A stretch of DNA of 64,000 nt from assembly GCF_001187845.1 (NCBI RefSeq), contig NZ_CP012160.1, forward strand, positions 2,790,001-2,854,000, given 5' to 3'. Positions 7,894 through 16,956 of the stretch are shown in pieces. The notes beneath the pieces are model-generated. The model did no database searches. It was not told where the DNA came from and saw only the letters and a program-made list of their open reading frames with translations. Within the stretch, counting starts at the first letter, position 1. Each line of letters begins with the position of its first letter. This DNA comes from Octadecabacter temperatus. GTDB lineage: Bacteria > Pseudomonadota > Alphaproteobacteria > Rhodobacterales > Rhodobacteraceae. The position numbers were made by a program, and so were the translations under genes.

Positions 7894-9012
7894 ATGCACA
7901 TCGGTTGCCCAAAAGAAATCAAACCACAAGAATTCCGCGTTGGCCTTACGCCAAATGCCGCCCGCGAAGCGATTGCGCACGGCCACAAAGTCACCGTCGA
8001 AACGCAAGGCGGCGTTGGTGCTGGGTTCAGTGACGAAGACTACATTGAGGCTGGCGCGGCAATCGCAGGCACCGCTGCCGAGATTTTCGCAGCCGCCGAC
8101 ATGATCGTGAAAGTAAAAGAACCCCAAGCCGTTGAACGCAAGATGCTGCGCGAAGGGCAGCTTTTGTTTACCTACCTTCATCTCGCCCCTGATCCAGAGC
8201 AAACCAAAGACCTCCTCGCGTCTGGTTGCACCGCGATTGCCTATGAAACGGTGACGGATGCACAGGGTGGCTTGCCTCTCCTCGCACCTATGTCCGAAGT
8301 TGCGGGTCGATTAGCACCACAAGTCGGCAGCTGGACACTGCAAAAAGCAAATGGTGGGCGCGGCGTACTAATGGGTGGCGTACCGGGCGTTGGCCCTGCA
8401 AAGGTCGTTGTAATCGGTGGCGGTGTTGTCGGTACGCATGCAGCACGGGTTGCCGCCGGAATGGGTGCGGATGTGACGGTGTTTGACCGCTCCCTTTCGC
8501 GTATGCGCTACCTTGACGATGTGTTCTCACGCGACTTCAAAACGATGTACGCAAGCGCTGGCAATACAATTGAGATGGTACGCGAAGCAGACATGGTAAT
8601 CGGTGCCGTGTTGATCCCCGGTGCCGCAGCGCCCAAACTCATCAGCCGCGCACAATTGAGCGAGATGAAACAAGGTGCGGTGATTGTAGATGTGGCGATT
8701 GACCAAGGCGGGTGCTTTGAAACGTCCAAGGCAACGACGCACCAAGATCCGATCTATGATGTGGACGGGATCATGCACTACTGCGTGGCGAACATGCCGG
8801 GGGCAGTCGCCCGCACGTCAACAATTGCCCTTGGCAACGCGACGATGCCGTTCATGCTGGCCTTAGCCGATAAAGGTTGGCGGCAAGCATGCGAGGATGA
8901 TGCGCATTTGCTGAACGGGTTGAACGTGCATGCCGGACAATTGACCTACTTCGCCGTTGGCAAAGCGCTGGGTATGGATGTTCTGTCCCCACAATTGGCC
9001 CTTAAGGCCTAG
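7894..9012 (+). CDS. ald: Alanine dehydrogenase
   Basis: Alanine dehydrogenase interconverts L-alanine and pyruvate plus ammonia with NAD(H). The 372-residue protein has the N-terminal signature MHIGCPKEIKPQEFRVGLTP. The catalytic-type Lys75 (VKVKEPQ) and His96 (TYLHLAP), and the NAD-binding stretch VVIGGGVVGTHAARVAAGMGA near 170-190, are also present. The start is fixed by TAGGAGAAATCAC upstream; a longer open frame reaches into the Lrp gene region and is not used. Divergent from the Lrp-type gene, so likely induced by alanine through it. Confidence 0.97.
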   Translation: MHIGCPKEIKPQEFRVGLTPNAAREAIAHGHKVTVETQGGVGAGFSDEDYIEAGAAIAGTAAEIFAAADMIVKVKEPQAVERKMLREGQLLFTYLHLAPDPEQTKDLLASGCTAIAYETVTDAQGGLPLLAPMSEVAGRLAPQVGSWTLQKANGGRGVLMGGVPGVGPAKVVVIGGGVVGTHAARVAAGMGADVTVFDRSLSRMRYLDDVFSRDFKTMYASAGNTIEMVREADMVIGAVLIPGAAAPKLISRAQLSEMKQGAVIVDVAIDQGGCFETSKATTHQDPIYDVDGIMHYCVANMPGAVARTSTIALGNATMPFMLALADKGWRQACEDDAHLLNGLNVHAGQLTYFAVGKALGMDVLSPQLALKA

Positions 9013-9020
9013 ACGAAAAA

Positions 9021-9045
9021 AGGCCCGCCACAAACGGGCGGGCCT
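9021..9045 (-). terminator. Terminator between ald and mscL, mainly for mscL
   Basis: AGGCCCGCC and GGCGGGCCT form a perfect nine-base stem. On the minus strand it ends in TTTTTTCG, so it serves mscL best. It may also stop ald transcripts, although the plus-strand side has only CTCG after the stem. Confidence 0.85.
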
Positions 9046-9066
9046 CTCGTCACCGATTGGATCGGA

Positions 9067-9435
9067 TTACTTCTTCAGTGCTGTCAAGATGTCAGCCAGA
9101 AGCTCTTCCTGTGTTGGGCCAGCTGGCTCAGCAGGTGCTTCTTCTTCAGCTTTCTTCATTTTGTTCACAGAGCGAACCAGCATGAAGATCACAAATGCGA
9201 TGATCAGGAAGTTGATGATCGCCATGATGAAGTTACCGTATGTGAATACTGCATCGCCAACAGAGGCAGAAAGACCACCAAAATCAACGCCGCCCATGAA
9301 GATACCGATCAATGGGTTGATGATATCAGCAACAAGGCTGCCTACGATTGCGGTGAATGCTGCACCGATGATGATACCAACAGCCATGTCCATGACATTG
9401 CCCTTAGCGATGAAGTCTTTGAATTCTTTGATCAT
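9067..9435 (-). CDS. mscL: Large-conductance mechanosensitive channel MscL
   Basis: MscL opens under membrane tension to release solutes during hypo-osmotic shock. The protein shows the short N-terminal helix [20 protein letters not shown], a first membrane helix ([24 protein letters not shown]), a periplasmic loop, a second helix ([20 protein letters not shown]) and a charged C-terminal bundle ending ILTALKK. I chose the ATG at 9435 because it gives the conserved N-terminus. A GTG ten codons earlier adds a non-conserved basic extension. Confidence 0.95.
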   Translation of the reverse strand: MIKEFKDFIAKGNVMDMAVGIIIGAAFTAIVGSLVADIINPLIGIFMGGVDFGGLSASVGDAVFTYGNFIMAIINFLIIAFVIFMLVRSVNKMKKAEEEAPAEPAGPTQEELLADILTALKK

Positions 9436-9600
9436 TTTTAGTCCCACTTTTTTCAAACCACGCACCGGTCTATGCCGTTAGCGCTCACGTGGTCCTCTTT
9501 ACCCTAATTTCACTTTTTCCCAAAGGGGCAAGTTCATACTAACTTCCCCCCCAGTTGCTATGGACAGTGCGGGGCGGGTCAGTCGGTAAGAAGATTGCCC

Positions 9601-10047
9601 TTACGCAGGCAGTTCACCCGTCAGCACATAGCGCAAAATCTCAACAACTTCATTAGGCTCACGTGCGACAGCCAACGCAGCTGCATCAACTTCCTTAAGC
9701 GCGTGATCATGGTCAGGTTGTTGCAATACAATCAAAGACTTACCTTTGGCCGCTGCATAACCAGCATCAAACGCCGCATTCCACTGGCGGTACTTCTCAC
9801 CGAAGCGAACGACAACAACATCAGCGTCCTCTATCCCTTTGCGGGTACGGATCGCGTTAACCATCGCGCCCTTGTGATCATGCCAAAACTTGTTTGGCTC
9901 GGCCCCTAAAATGTTAACACCACAATCGTCTGAGGCTTCGTGATTGGTGACGGGGCTGTTGAACGAAACGTCTAGTTCGCTTGCCCCATCAATTATTTGT
10001 TCGCGCCAATCCGTGTGGATTTCACCTGATAGATATACGTTCAGCAT
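9601..10047 (-). CDS. YtoQ family protein
   Basis: The protein begins MLNVYLSGEIHTDWREQI and contains DDCGVNILG, NKFWHDHKGAMVNAIRTR and DADVVVVRFGEKYRQWNAAFDAGYAAAKGKS, the conserved blocks of the YtoQ family. The fold resembles nucleoside 2-deoxyribosyltransferases, but no activity is established to my knowledge. The start at 10047 is set by GGAGG six bases upstream; an upstream in-frame start runs into the next gene. It follows the methyltransferase gene on the same strand with a 34-base gap, so they may be co-transcribed. Confidence 0.85.
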   Translation of the reverse strand: MLNVYLSGEIHTDWREQIIDGASELDVSFNSPVTNHEASDDCGVNILGAEPNKFWHDHKGAMVNAIRTRKGIEDADVVVVRFGEKYRQWNAAFDAGYAAAKGKSLIVLQQPDHDHALKEVDAAALAVAREPNEVVEILRYVLTGELPA

Positions 10048-10081
10048 TTTGGCCTCCATTGTTTGAAGCCAATCTACCCAC

Positions 10082-10714
10082 TCAAGTTTTACGCGCCACC
10101 ACATAGCGCGAAATGGCTGGAAAATTCCCTGATTCAACGATCTCGAAACCCGCGAAAATCAATGCATCTTCATACTCTTTGTTAGTTAAGAAGCGGACGA
10201 AGGGTGCTTTGCCAAGCCACTGCATTGGAGGAATCATCGCCTTGAAGAGAAACCGTTTAAAGCCAACGGATTTATCACCCAAGCACGGCGTTTTAGAGAT
10301 AAAGTAGCCACCCCTTGGAAGAACCTTATTGATGCCAGCAAAGACGTCTTCGGCGTCAGGAACCAAGTGAAACAGGTTAAACCCTAGCACGGCATCGAAT
10401 GTCTCGAGCACTTCAGTTGACTGCCGCGCCGTAGCGACACGAAATTCTGTGTTCGTGATGTCGGCCGCTTTTGCCTTGGTGATCGCAATATCCACCATCG
10501 CGGGCGAAATATCCGTCCCAATAATCTGACGAACATCCGGTGCGATGAGTAATGAAGTGGAACCTGTGCCACATCCCAATTCAAGGACGCGGTCATCCGA
10601 CCCTAGATATGATTTGGTCCGTTCCAACGTATATTCGTACGATGCCATGTCCTTGATCGGATCTTGTGCGTACTTGGGTGCGATTTTATCCCAAAAGGTT
10701 GCTGCGTCTTTCAT
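10082..10714 (-). CDS. Class I SAM-dependent methyltransferase
   Basis: The 210-residue protein begins MKDAATFWDKIAPKYAQDPI, typical of UbiE/small-molecule methyltransferases. It carries the SAM loop VLELGCGTGSTSLLIA near residue 43, the acidic motif II IIGTDISPAMV and motif IV FDAVLGFNLFHLV. AAAGGAGATCATC precedes the ATG. It is divergent from a LysR-type regulator across an 83-bp region, which suggests control by that regulator. The substrate is not identifiable. Confidence 0.88.
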   Translation of the reverse strand: MKDAATFWDKIAPKYAQDPIKDMASYEYTLERTKSYLGSDDRVLELGCGTGSTSLLIAPDVRQIIGTDISPAMVDIAITKAKAADITNTEFRVATARQSTEVLETFDAVLGFNLFHLVPDAEDVFAGINKVLPRGGYFISKTPCLGDKSVGFKRFLFKAMIPPMQWLGKAPFVRFLTNKEYEDALIFAGFEIVESGNFPAISRYVVARKT

Positions 10715-10785
10715 GATGATCTCCTTTGAACCCACCCTACATTTGCATTGGTCGCAGCGGAATTGACGAATATCGCAAGATATCT

Positions 10786-10799
10786 ATACGTTTACGTAT
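10786..10799. promoter_or_regulatory. Inverted repeat over the LysR start codon
   Basis: ATACG-TTTA-CGTAT is a perfect interrupted palindrome whose right arm overlaps the ATG of the LysR gene. Its position would suit autorepression or control of the divergent methyltransferase gene. The short arms make chance plausible. Confidence 0.25.
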
Positions 10800-11697
10800 G
10801 GATATAGACCCTGATAGACTCGACTGGGCGCATCTACGCAGCTTTCTCGCCACTGCGGAAACCGCGTCATTGTCGGGTGCAGCCCGCAAGCTCGGCCTTA
10901 CACAGCCAACGCTTAGCCGCCAAGTTGCCGCTCTAGAAGAGAACCTTTCGGTGCTGTTGTTTGAACGGGTCGGGCGCGGCCTAGAACTGACCGATGCCGG
11001 CCGTGAATTGCTGGTGCATACGAAAGATATGGGCGCAGCGGCACAACGACTCGCCATGACGGCAACCGCGCAAAGGTCTGATATCGGAGGGAAAGTTCGC
11101 ATAACTGCGAGCGATATCTTCGCGACGATCTTCTTGCCAAAAATAGTCGTCGAAATCCGCAAACGTGCGCCGGGCCTGAGCATTGAGATCGTCGCGACCA
11201 ATGATATTTCGGATCTGATGCGCCGCGAAGCTGACATCGCCATCCGCAACGTACGCCCTGAACAGCCCGATCTCGTGGCCCGTTTGGCACGCGAAGCTAA
11301 AGGGTGTTTCTATGCGTCTAACGAGTACCTCGCTCGGCGCGGGACACCCAAGACACGTGCAGAACTCGCGACCCATGACTGGATCAGTTTCGGGAGCGAG
11401 GCCCAAATGGTCGCCTATCTCAACTCAATTGATGTACCCATAACCCTTGATGCTTTTAAGGTCGGGTCTGAAAGCGGGGTCGTTTCTTGGGAATTGGCGA
11501 GGGCAGGCATGGGGATCAGTCCGATGGACAGTATCGTCGGAGATGCAGATCGAAGCATGGAACGGCTTTTACCCGGCGACCTCGAAATCATGTATCCCGT
11601 CTGGCTCGTGACCCATCGGGAAGTCCACACCAGCCCACGTATTCGGCTCGTGTTTGATATTCTAGCTGAAGCATTGTCAGACAAAGGATCGGTATAA
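10798..11697 (+). CDS. LysR family transcriptional regulator
   Basis: The 299-residue protein has the LysR winged-helix domain at about 10-65 (LRSFLATAETASLSGAARKLGLTQPTLSRQVAALEE), with the helix-turn-helix ending in the usual TLSRQVAALE segment. A periplasmic-binding-protein-like effector domain follows. The ATG at 10798 gives the usual N-terminal length. No clear Shine-Dalgarno sequence is visible, and an upstream in-frame ATG would read back through the divergent gene's promoter. The gene is divergent from the methyltransferase, its likely target. The effector is unknown. Confidence 0.9.
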   Translation: MDIDPDRLDWAHLRSFLATAETASLSGAARKLGLTQPTLSRQVAALEENLSVLLFERVGRGLELTDAGRELLVHTKDMGAAAQRLAMTATAQRSDIGGKVRITASDIFATIFLPKIVVEIRKRAPGLSIEIVATNDISDLMRREADIAIRNVRPEQPDLVARLAREAKGCFYASNEYLARRGTPKTRAELATHDWISFGSEAQMVAYLNSIDVPITLDAFKVGSESGVVSWELARAGMGISPMDSIVGDADRSMERLLPGDLEIMYPVWLVTHREVHTSPRIRLVFDILAEALSDKGSV

Positions 11698-11782
11698 ATT
11701 AACCATATTTAGGCCCAACTTCCGCACTTTTTGAAAGTTACCCCTACGGCAATCATTTTGAAACTTTGTAGGATTAAGCATT

Positions 11783-12052
11783 ATGTTCAGCTCTATTTCA
11801 GCATTCATTTCCAAATTTCGTCGCTCAGAAGACGGGGCCGTAACTGTCGACTGGGTCGTTCTAACAGCCGCTCTCGTTGGACTTAGCATCGCAATATTGT
11901 CGCAAGTCGCGACGGGCGCAGAAACTGCGTCTGACAAAATCGCAAGATGCTCACGGATCGTTGGCAACCAGTTGCTACGCGACCAATCAACGGATGCTCG
12001 ATCCTACGAGTGGCGTTTGGCACGCGCACAACGCAATTGTGGTCGGCTGTAA
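11783..12052 (+). CDS. Flp-type pilin-like protein, orphan
   Basis: The 89-residue protein has a basic start, then SEDGAVTVDWVVLTAALVGLSIAIL at about 15-40. This matches the Gly-Ala cleavage point and hydrophobic helix of Flp/Tad pilin precursors found in Rhodobacteraceae. The C-terminal part carries two cysteines (ARCSR and QRNCGRL) and no known domain. No tad secretion genes are nearby, so it would depend on a locus elsewhere. It is convergent with pheT, nine bases apart. Pilin function is inferred from the N-terminus. Confidence 0.75.
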   Translation: MFSSISAFISKFRRSEDGAVTVDWVVLTAALVGLSIAILSQVATGAETASDKIARCSRIVGNQLLRDQSTDARSYEWRLARAQRNCGRL

Positions 12053-12061
12053 AACTGAAGT

Positions 12062-14461
12062 TTAGCCGCGCAACGTGCCGCCGGTAGCTTTGGTAACTTT
12101 CTCGATGATCTTCGCGCTCACAGCTTCGATGTCGGCCTCTTTGAGGGTCGCATCGTTCGGCTGAAGGCGTACGGTCATCGCGAGGGATTTCTTACCTTCC
12201 CCCAAGTTTCCGCCGATGAATTCATCAAAGATACGAACGTCGTCGATCAGCGCTTTGTCTGCACCTGCCGCTGCATTCGTAGCGGTGAGTGCATCCACGC
12301 TCGCATCCATAACGAATGCAAAATCACGTTCAACGGCCTGCAAGTCTGGCACAGAGGCCGCGCCACGATTGACGGTCGCGTTCTTTGGCATCGGAATTTG
12401 TTCTGGGAACAGAACGAAGCCAACAACAGGTCCTTTGACGTTCAGCGCCGTCAAGATTTTCGGGTGGATTTCACCAAAGATGCCAAGAACCTTTTTCGGG
12501 CCAAGGCAGATCATTCCGTGACGACCAGGGTGCCACGCATCGCCCGCACCGCGTAGGATTTGAACTTTGCTCGGCGCACCCATCGCAGACAGAATTGCTT
12601 CAGCGTCCGCCTTAGCATCGAAAATATCAACGTCACGCGATGCACCATGCACATTTTTCGGGCCAGTTTTCCCGACAAGAATACCCGTCACAAGGCTGTG
12701 CTGTTCCGTTGGCTCACCACCATGGAACGCATCACCCGCTTCAAACAGCGCGAGGTTTGCTTGACCGCGAGCTTGGTTGCGTGCCGCAGCTTGCAACAGG
12801 CCCGGCAACAATGCAGGGCGCATGTGGGACATTTCCGAAGAAATCGGGTTGGCCAGCATCGTGGCATCCGTACCGCCACCAAACAACGTCGCAGACGCTT
12901 GGTCGATGAAGGAATATGTCACGCATTCATTGTAACCAAGCGCCGCAGTTGTCCGCCGTGCCATCTGCAACCGTTTTTGCATCGGGGTTAAAACAGGGGC
13001 CGGAACACCCGCACGCACACGTGGCATTGGGACTGGCTTAAGGTTAGACAAGGACGCAATGCGCGCCACTTCTTCAACAAGGTCAGCTTCGCCCTGCACG
13101 TCCGGACGCCAGCTTGGAACCTTGGCCATATCGCCATCCATCACAAAGCCCAAAGCCGTCAGCGTTTCGCGCTGCGTGTCGGCCGGAATGTCCATCCCAA
13201 CAAGGGAAGAACAACGGTCCGTGTCCAACTTGTAAGCGCGCGACGTGTCTGGAACTTCGCCTGCCTGCACAACTTCAGACGCCTCACCACCTGCGTTATC
13301 CACGATCATCCGCACCGCATGTTCCAAACCGATCGGCGTGAATGCTGGGTCAATGCCGCGTTCAAAACGGTACCGCGCATCAGAATTAAGCTTTAGTGCC
13401 CGACCCGTGTAGGCTGTACGGATCGGGTCAAAATACGCTGCTTCAACGAAAACATTCACAGTGTCTTCGGTGCAGCCAGTCCGCAAACCACCCATCACGC
13501 CGCCAATGCTTTCCGGCCCTTCGGCATCGGAAATCACAATCGCGCCCTCAGGGAATATGTATTCTTTTTCGTCCAAACCAACGAGGGTCTCGTCACCCTT
13601 GGCGCGGTGCAAACGCAGCGCGTTGCCCGTGATCTTATCGGCATCAAACACGTGCAAAGGGCGGTTCAAATCGTAAGTGAACCAATTTGTGACATCCACG
13701 AGGAAGCTAATCGGACGCAAACCGATGGCGCGCAATTGTTGCTGCAGCCAATCGGGGGATGGGCCGTTTTTTACACCCTTGATCAGACGACCAAAGAAAA
13801 CCGGCACATCAGATTTCGCATCTTCATCGATGGTGACGGTTACAGGGCTAGGGAAACTCGCCTCAACGACATCAACGTCACGCGGTTTCATCACGCCAAG
13901 ACCACGCGCTGCCAAATCACGCGCAACGCCGCGCACACCCAACGCATCTGGGCGGTTCGGCGTAATCGCAATCTCAATAACAGGATCAACTTTAGACGGA
14001 TCATGCTCCGCCAAATAGTCAGCAAAGCTCTGGCCGATCTCACCAGCGGGAAGCTCGATAATACCGTTGTGTTCCTCAGACAGCTCAAGCTCTTTCTCAG
14101 ACGCCATCATGCCGAAGCTTTCAATCCCACGGATTTTGCCGACGGAAATCGTGATGTCGAGGCCAGGAATGTATGTGCCAGGCTTGGCGACTACGACAGT
14201 GATCCCCTCGCGTGCATTCGGCGCACCACAGATGATCTGGGTCGGGCCCTCACCCGCATCAACCGTACAAACGCGCAGCTTATCTGCATCAGGATGCTTT
14301 TCCGCAGCCGTCACCTTACCGATCACAAAATCAGACAGTTTCGCGGCAGGGTTTTCAATGCCCTCAACCTCAAGACCAAGGTCCGTCAGCGTGTCTGCGA
14401 TCTCGTCAACGGAGGCATCCGTGTCGAGGTGCGATTTGAGCCAAGAGAGTGTGAACTTCAT
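12062..14461 (-). CDS. pheT: Phenylalanine--tRNA ligase beta subunit
   Basis: PheT forms the alpha2-beta2 synthetase that charges tRNA-Phe. The 799-residue protein runs in the standard order. It has an N-terminal MKFTLSWLKSHLDTDAS segment, a tRNA-binding OB fold at about 40-150 (VIGKVTAAEKHPDADKLRVC), and a B3/B4 editing region at about 210-390 (RFERGIDP). A B5 DNA-binding-like domain (400-475), the catalytic-like core, and a C-terminal ferredoxin-fold anticodon domain (about 705-799, ERDFAFVMD) follow. It is the last gene of the pheS unit, but two short genes sit between pheS and pheT. Length is normal. Confidence 0.97.
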   Translation of the reverse strand: MKFTLSWLKSHLDTDASVDEIADTLTDLGLEVEGIENPAAKLSDFVIGKVTAAEKHPDADKLRVCTVDAGEGPTQIICGAPNAREGITVVVAKPGTYIPGLDITISVGKIRGIESFGMMASEKELELSEEHNGIIELPAGEIGQSFADYLAEHDPSKVDPVIEIAITPNRPDALGVRGVARDLAARGLGVMKPRDVDVVEASFPSPVTVTIDEDAKSDVPVFFGRLIKGVKNGPSPDWLQQQLRAIGLRPISFLVDVTNWFTYDLNRPLHVFDADKITGNALRLHRAKGDETLVGLDEKEYIFPEGAIVISDAEGPESIGGVMGGLRTGCTEDTVNVFVEAAYFDPIRTAYTGRALKLNSDARYRFERGIDPAFTPIGLEHAVRMIVDNAGGEASEVVQAGEVPDTSRAYKLDTDRCSSLVGMDIPADTQRETLTALGFVMDGDMAKVPSWRPDVQGEADLVEEVARIASLSNLKPVPMPRVRAGVPAPVLTPMQKRLQMARRTTAALGYNECVTYSFIDQASATLFGGGTDATMLANPISSEMSHMRPALLPGLLQAAARNQARGQANLALFEAGDAFHGGEPTEQHSLVTGILVGKTGPKNVHGASRDVDIFDAKADAEAILSAMGAPSKVQILRGAGDAWHPGRHGMICLGPKKVLGIFGEIHPKILTALNVKGPVVGFVLFPEQIPMPKNATVNRGAASVPDLQAVERDFAFVMDASVDALTATNAAAGADKALIDDVRIFDEFIGGNLGEGKKSLAMTVRLQPNDATLKEADIEAVSAKIIEKVTKATGGTLRG

Positions 14462-14533
14462 GCGTTTGGTTCCTGCGAAAAAGGTGTTGGCGCGGGTTTA
14501 ACGGACCTTGGCCCAATGGGAAAGGCTGAACGA

Positions 14534-14971
14534 TTAAGACCGCGGTTCGATTTGCCGCCCGTCGAGGTCTTCGACCAACTGGAAGAATTCAAAGACCAGC
14601 ATCATTTCCGGATCAAACTTATGATCCAGCTTGATCGCCGCTTTGGTGGCTTTGCGCCACGCAACGAATTCGTCACGTCCCAGATCGGAATGGGCCATGT
14701 TGGTGTTTACATCGCAGTAGCGGATTTGCTGAACCTTCACGGTTTTGATGACCAGCGCAGGCGTGTTGTTCCAATGGGCGATGATGTCGGTGCGGCCTTC
14801 AACAGGCATCGACTGCGGGTCGTCCTCGAAATCCGCCAACGGCGCACAAAGCGCGCGCTTGGTCCCACGACGCACAAGGTTAATCTGCGCCGTGCAGCTT
14901 TCCGCGTCATGGCCCAACTTGAAGGTGCCCGCACCGGGGTAGGTTTCTTGGAGATCTTCGTATTCTGGCAT
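14534..14971 (-). CDS. ASCH domain protein between pheS and pheT
   Basis: The 145-residue protein contains the ASCH pattern: GAGTFKLGHDAESCTAQINLVRRGTKRALC near 12-42 and a later strand with IRYCDVNTNMAHSDLG. ASCH domains are beta-barrels proposed to bind RNA; some members hydrolyse N4-acetylcytidine. CGGAGTTACCC precedes the ATG. It lies 72 bases upstream of pheT and 63 downstream of the GIY-YIG gene, within the pheS-pheT unit. The enzymatic role cannot be settled from sequence. Confidence 0.75.
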   Translation of the reverse strand: MPEYEDLQETYPGAGTFKLGHDAESCTAQINLVRRGTKRALCAPLADFEDDPQSMPVEGRTDIIAHWNNTPALVIKTVKVQQIRYCDVNTNMAHSDLGRDEFVAWRKATKAAIKLDHKFDPEMMLVFEFFQLVEDLDGRQIEPRS

Positions 14972-14985
14972 GGGTAACTCCGTAG

Positions 14986-15003
14986 GGCGGGATTTATCCC
15001 GCC
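14986..15003. repeat. Hairpin in the spacer between the GIY-YIG and ASCH genes
   Basis: GGCGGGA-TTTA-TCCCGCC is a perfect seven-base stem with a four-base loop just upstream of the ASCH ribosome site on the transcribed strand. There is no T-tract on that strand, so it is more likely a processing or stability element, or a short dispersed palindrome, than a terminator. Confidence 0.45.
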
Positions 15004-15034
15004 TTTGTGCGCGGAACGGCGCGGCGGGGCAATC

Positions 15035-15346
15035 CTATCGAGAGGTATCTTCTCGATCAGTAAATTTGGGCCGTAAATTGTACCCCTTTAGGGGGTTATT
15101 TGACTGACAAGATAGTATCAGCTCTATTTCTTTTTCATTGAGCTGCTGCTTAGTCGCCGTTGTAGACGACCAAATCACCTGTTTTCTGACCATAAAATCA
15201 TCGAGCTCAGCTTGGGAAAAATCCTTGTAGAAAGCATCGGGCTTCGCCGATCCAAAGTAATTTGGCGAATCCGTTACATCCTGCCCAATGTAAACCTTAC
15301 CGTTCGGGTAAGTGATCTTGTAGACGACTTTGCGAGGTTCTCGCAC
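15035..15346 (-). CDS. Stand-alone GIY-YIG nuclease domain protein
   Basis: The protein (103 residues) starts MREPRKVVYKITYPNGKVYIG, where Tyr9-Lys-Ile and Tyr19-Ile-Gly with the expected spacing are the GIY-YIG hallmark. A conserved acidic residue in the later NEKEIELIL helix could be the metal ligand. The start is a GTG two bases after the pheS stop, with a G-rich site (GGGGGTAGG) inside the end of pheS, implying translational coupling. It is a single domain without a DNA-recognition extension. Role in the phe operon is unknown. Confidence 0.85.
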   Translation of the reverse strand: MREPRKVVYKITYPNGKVYIGQDVTDSPNYFGSAKPDAFYKDFSQAELDDFMVRKQVIWSSTTATKQQLNEKEIELILSCQSNNPLKGYNLRPKFTDREDTSR

Positions 15347-15348
15347 CC

Positions 15349-16410
15349 CTACCCCCCATGCACCGTCGGCACAGACAACGCACTAAACCCGTAGTGGCGC
15401 AGCCAGCGCAGGTCGGACTCGAAGAACGCGCGCAGGTCGGGGATGCCGTATTTCAGCATGGCGATGCGGTCGATACCCATGCCGAAGGCGAAGCCTTGGT
15501 ATTCGTTGGGGTCGATGCCGCCAGCCTGCAAGACCTTGGGGTGCACCATGCCAGAGCCGAGGACTTCGAGCCAATCGTCGCCCTCGCCCACTTTAACGGT
15601 GCCGCCAGAGAACGAACACTGGATGTCGACTTCGGCGCTTGGCTCCGTGAACGGGAAGTGGGACGCGCGGAAGCGGGTTTTGACCTCGGTGCCGAAATAG
15701 GCGGTGAAGAATTCCTCAAGCACCCATTTCAGGTTCGCCATGGACAGGTTCTTATCAATCGCCAGCCCTTCGACCTGATGGAACATCGGTGTGTGCGTCT
15801 GGTCATAGTCCGCGCGGTACACGCGACCCGGACAGATAATACGGATCGGAGCGCCTTGTGCCTCCATAGACCGGATTTGCACAGGGGACGTGTGTGTGCG
15901 CAACACGTGCGGCGGGCGATCGTCGCCATCGTCGCGGTGCATATAGAACGTGTCCATCTCAGCCCGTGCTGGGTGATGGCCCGGAATGTTCAGCGCGTCA
16001 AAGTTATACCAATCGGTATCAATCTGCGGGCCTTCAGCCGTGGCGAACCCCATATCCGCGAAGATGGCCGTGCACTCTTCCCAGACTTGCGACACAGGAT
16101 GGATTGAACCAACGCGGGCGTTGCGTGCAGGCAAGGTCACGTCCAGCCACTCGGCTTTCAGACGCTCATCCAACGCCGCATCGCCCAGCGCCATTTTCTT
16201 GGCAACCAGTGCGGAGTTGATCTCATCCTTGAGGGCATTCAGCGCCGGACCCGCCACTTGGCGTTCTTCCGGCGTCATCTTCCCAAGCGAGCGCATCTGC
16301 AAGCTGATCTCGCCCTTTTTACCAACGGCCTGAACCCGAAGGTCTTCCAGCGTAGCTTCATCGGCAGCATTGCCAATCAGGTCGAGGTATTTTGATTTCA
16401 GATCGTCCAT
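15349..16410 (-). CDS. pheS: Phenylalanine--tRNA ligase alpha subunit
   Basis: PheS carries the catalytic class II core. The 353-residue protein has an N-terminal coiled coil (about 1-85, with [16 protein letters not shown]). It also has motif 2 ([31 protein letters not shown] order) and motif 3 near the end ([19 protein letters not shown]). AAAGGGCACGCGAC precedes the ATG. It is the first gene of the unit pheS, GIY-YIG, ASCH, pheT. I looked for a phenylalanine-rich leader peptide upstream and found none convincing. Confidence 0.97.
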   Translation of the reverse strand: MDDLKSKYLDLIGNAADEATLEDLRVQAVGKKGEISLQMRSLGKMTPEERQVAGPALNALKDEINSALVAKKMALGDAALDERLKAEWLDVTLPARNARVGSIHPVSQVWEECTAIFADMGFATAEGPQIDTDWYNFDALNIPGHHPARAEMDTFYMHRDDGDDRPPHVLRTHTSPVQIRSMEAQGAPIRIICPGRVYRADYDQTHTPMFHQVEGLAIDKNLSMANLKWVLEEFFTAYFGTEVKTRFRASHFPFTEPSAEVDIQCSFSGGTVKVGEGDDWLEVLGSGMVHPKVLQAGGIDPNEYQGFAFGMGIDRIAMLKYGIPDLRAFFESDLRWLRHYGFSALSVPTVHGG

Positions 16411-16533
16411 GTCGCGTGCCCTTTATCACTTGGGTTTCAGGTAGCGAAATGGTGGGTGGCTTGCAAGGTTTCGGGCCGAGAAACGGTGTCGGTAAATCAG
16501 CTTCACACGCCAGCGCGACACCACCAAACAAAA

Positions 16534-16560
16534 AAGGCCGCCCCATCACAAGGCGGCCTT
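16534..16560 (-). terminator. Terminator of the rpmI-rplT operon
   Basis: AAGGCCGCC and GGCGGCCTT form a perfect nine-base stem. Read on the minus strand it ends in TTTTTTTG, and it lies 25 bases past the rplT stop. This is a strong intrinsic terminator. Confidence 0.92.
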
Positions 16561-16584
16561 TCTAACTTCTAGCGTTGTTTTGGC

Positions 16585-16944
16585 TTACGCCATTGCAGCT
16601 TGTGCTTTTTTAACAATCGCACCGAATGCATCAGGCTCGTTGACGGCAAGATCGGCGAGAACCTTACGGTCCACTTCGATGCCAGCCAAGTTCAGGCCGT
16701 TGATGAAACGGGAATATGTCAGTGTTTCGTCGATACCGCGAACAGCAGCGTTGATACGCTGGATCCACAAAGCGCGGAAGTTGCGCTTACGGTTGTGACG
16801 GTCGCGTGTTGCGTATTGGTTCGCCTTATCGACGGCCTGACGCGCAACTTTGAAGGTCGTGGAACGACGGCCGTAGTAGCCTTTTGCCTGATCCGTTACC
16901 TTCTTGTGACGACGATGAGTGACTGTACCACCTTTAACTCGCAT
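16585..16944 (-). CDS. rplT: 50S ribosomal protein L20
   Basis: L20 binds 23S rRNA early in large-subunit assembly. The 119-residue basic protein has the expected start ([25 protein letters not shown]), a long helix ([25 protein letters not shown] region) and the conserved core [22 protein letters not shown]. The ATG is preceded by AAGGAGGATCTGAT, a near-perfect ribosome site. It follows rpmI by 12 bases in the conserved order; infC is not adjacent. Confidence 0.97.
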   Translation of the reverse strand: MRVKGGTVTHRRHKKVTDQAKGYYGRRSTTFKVARQAVDKANQYATRDRHNRKRNFRALWIQRINAAVRGIDETLTYSRFINGLNLAGIEVDRKVLADLAVNEPDAFGAIVKKAQAAMA

Positions 16945-16956
16945 ATCAGATCCTCC

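Noticed and set aside
13607..14977. A 456-codon open frame on the plus strand opposite pheT and the ASCH gene
   Set aside because: It is antisense to a well-conserved gene, its translation is rich in Arg/His/Asn as expected of a reverse-frame shadow, and there is no ribosome site or family match.
16411..16530. A phenylalanine leader peptide or attenuator upstream of pheS
   Set aside because: A GTG-started short frame exists but has only scattered Phe codons. The nearby hairpin belongs to the upstream rplT unit.
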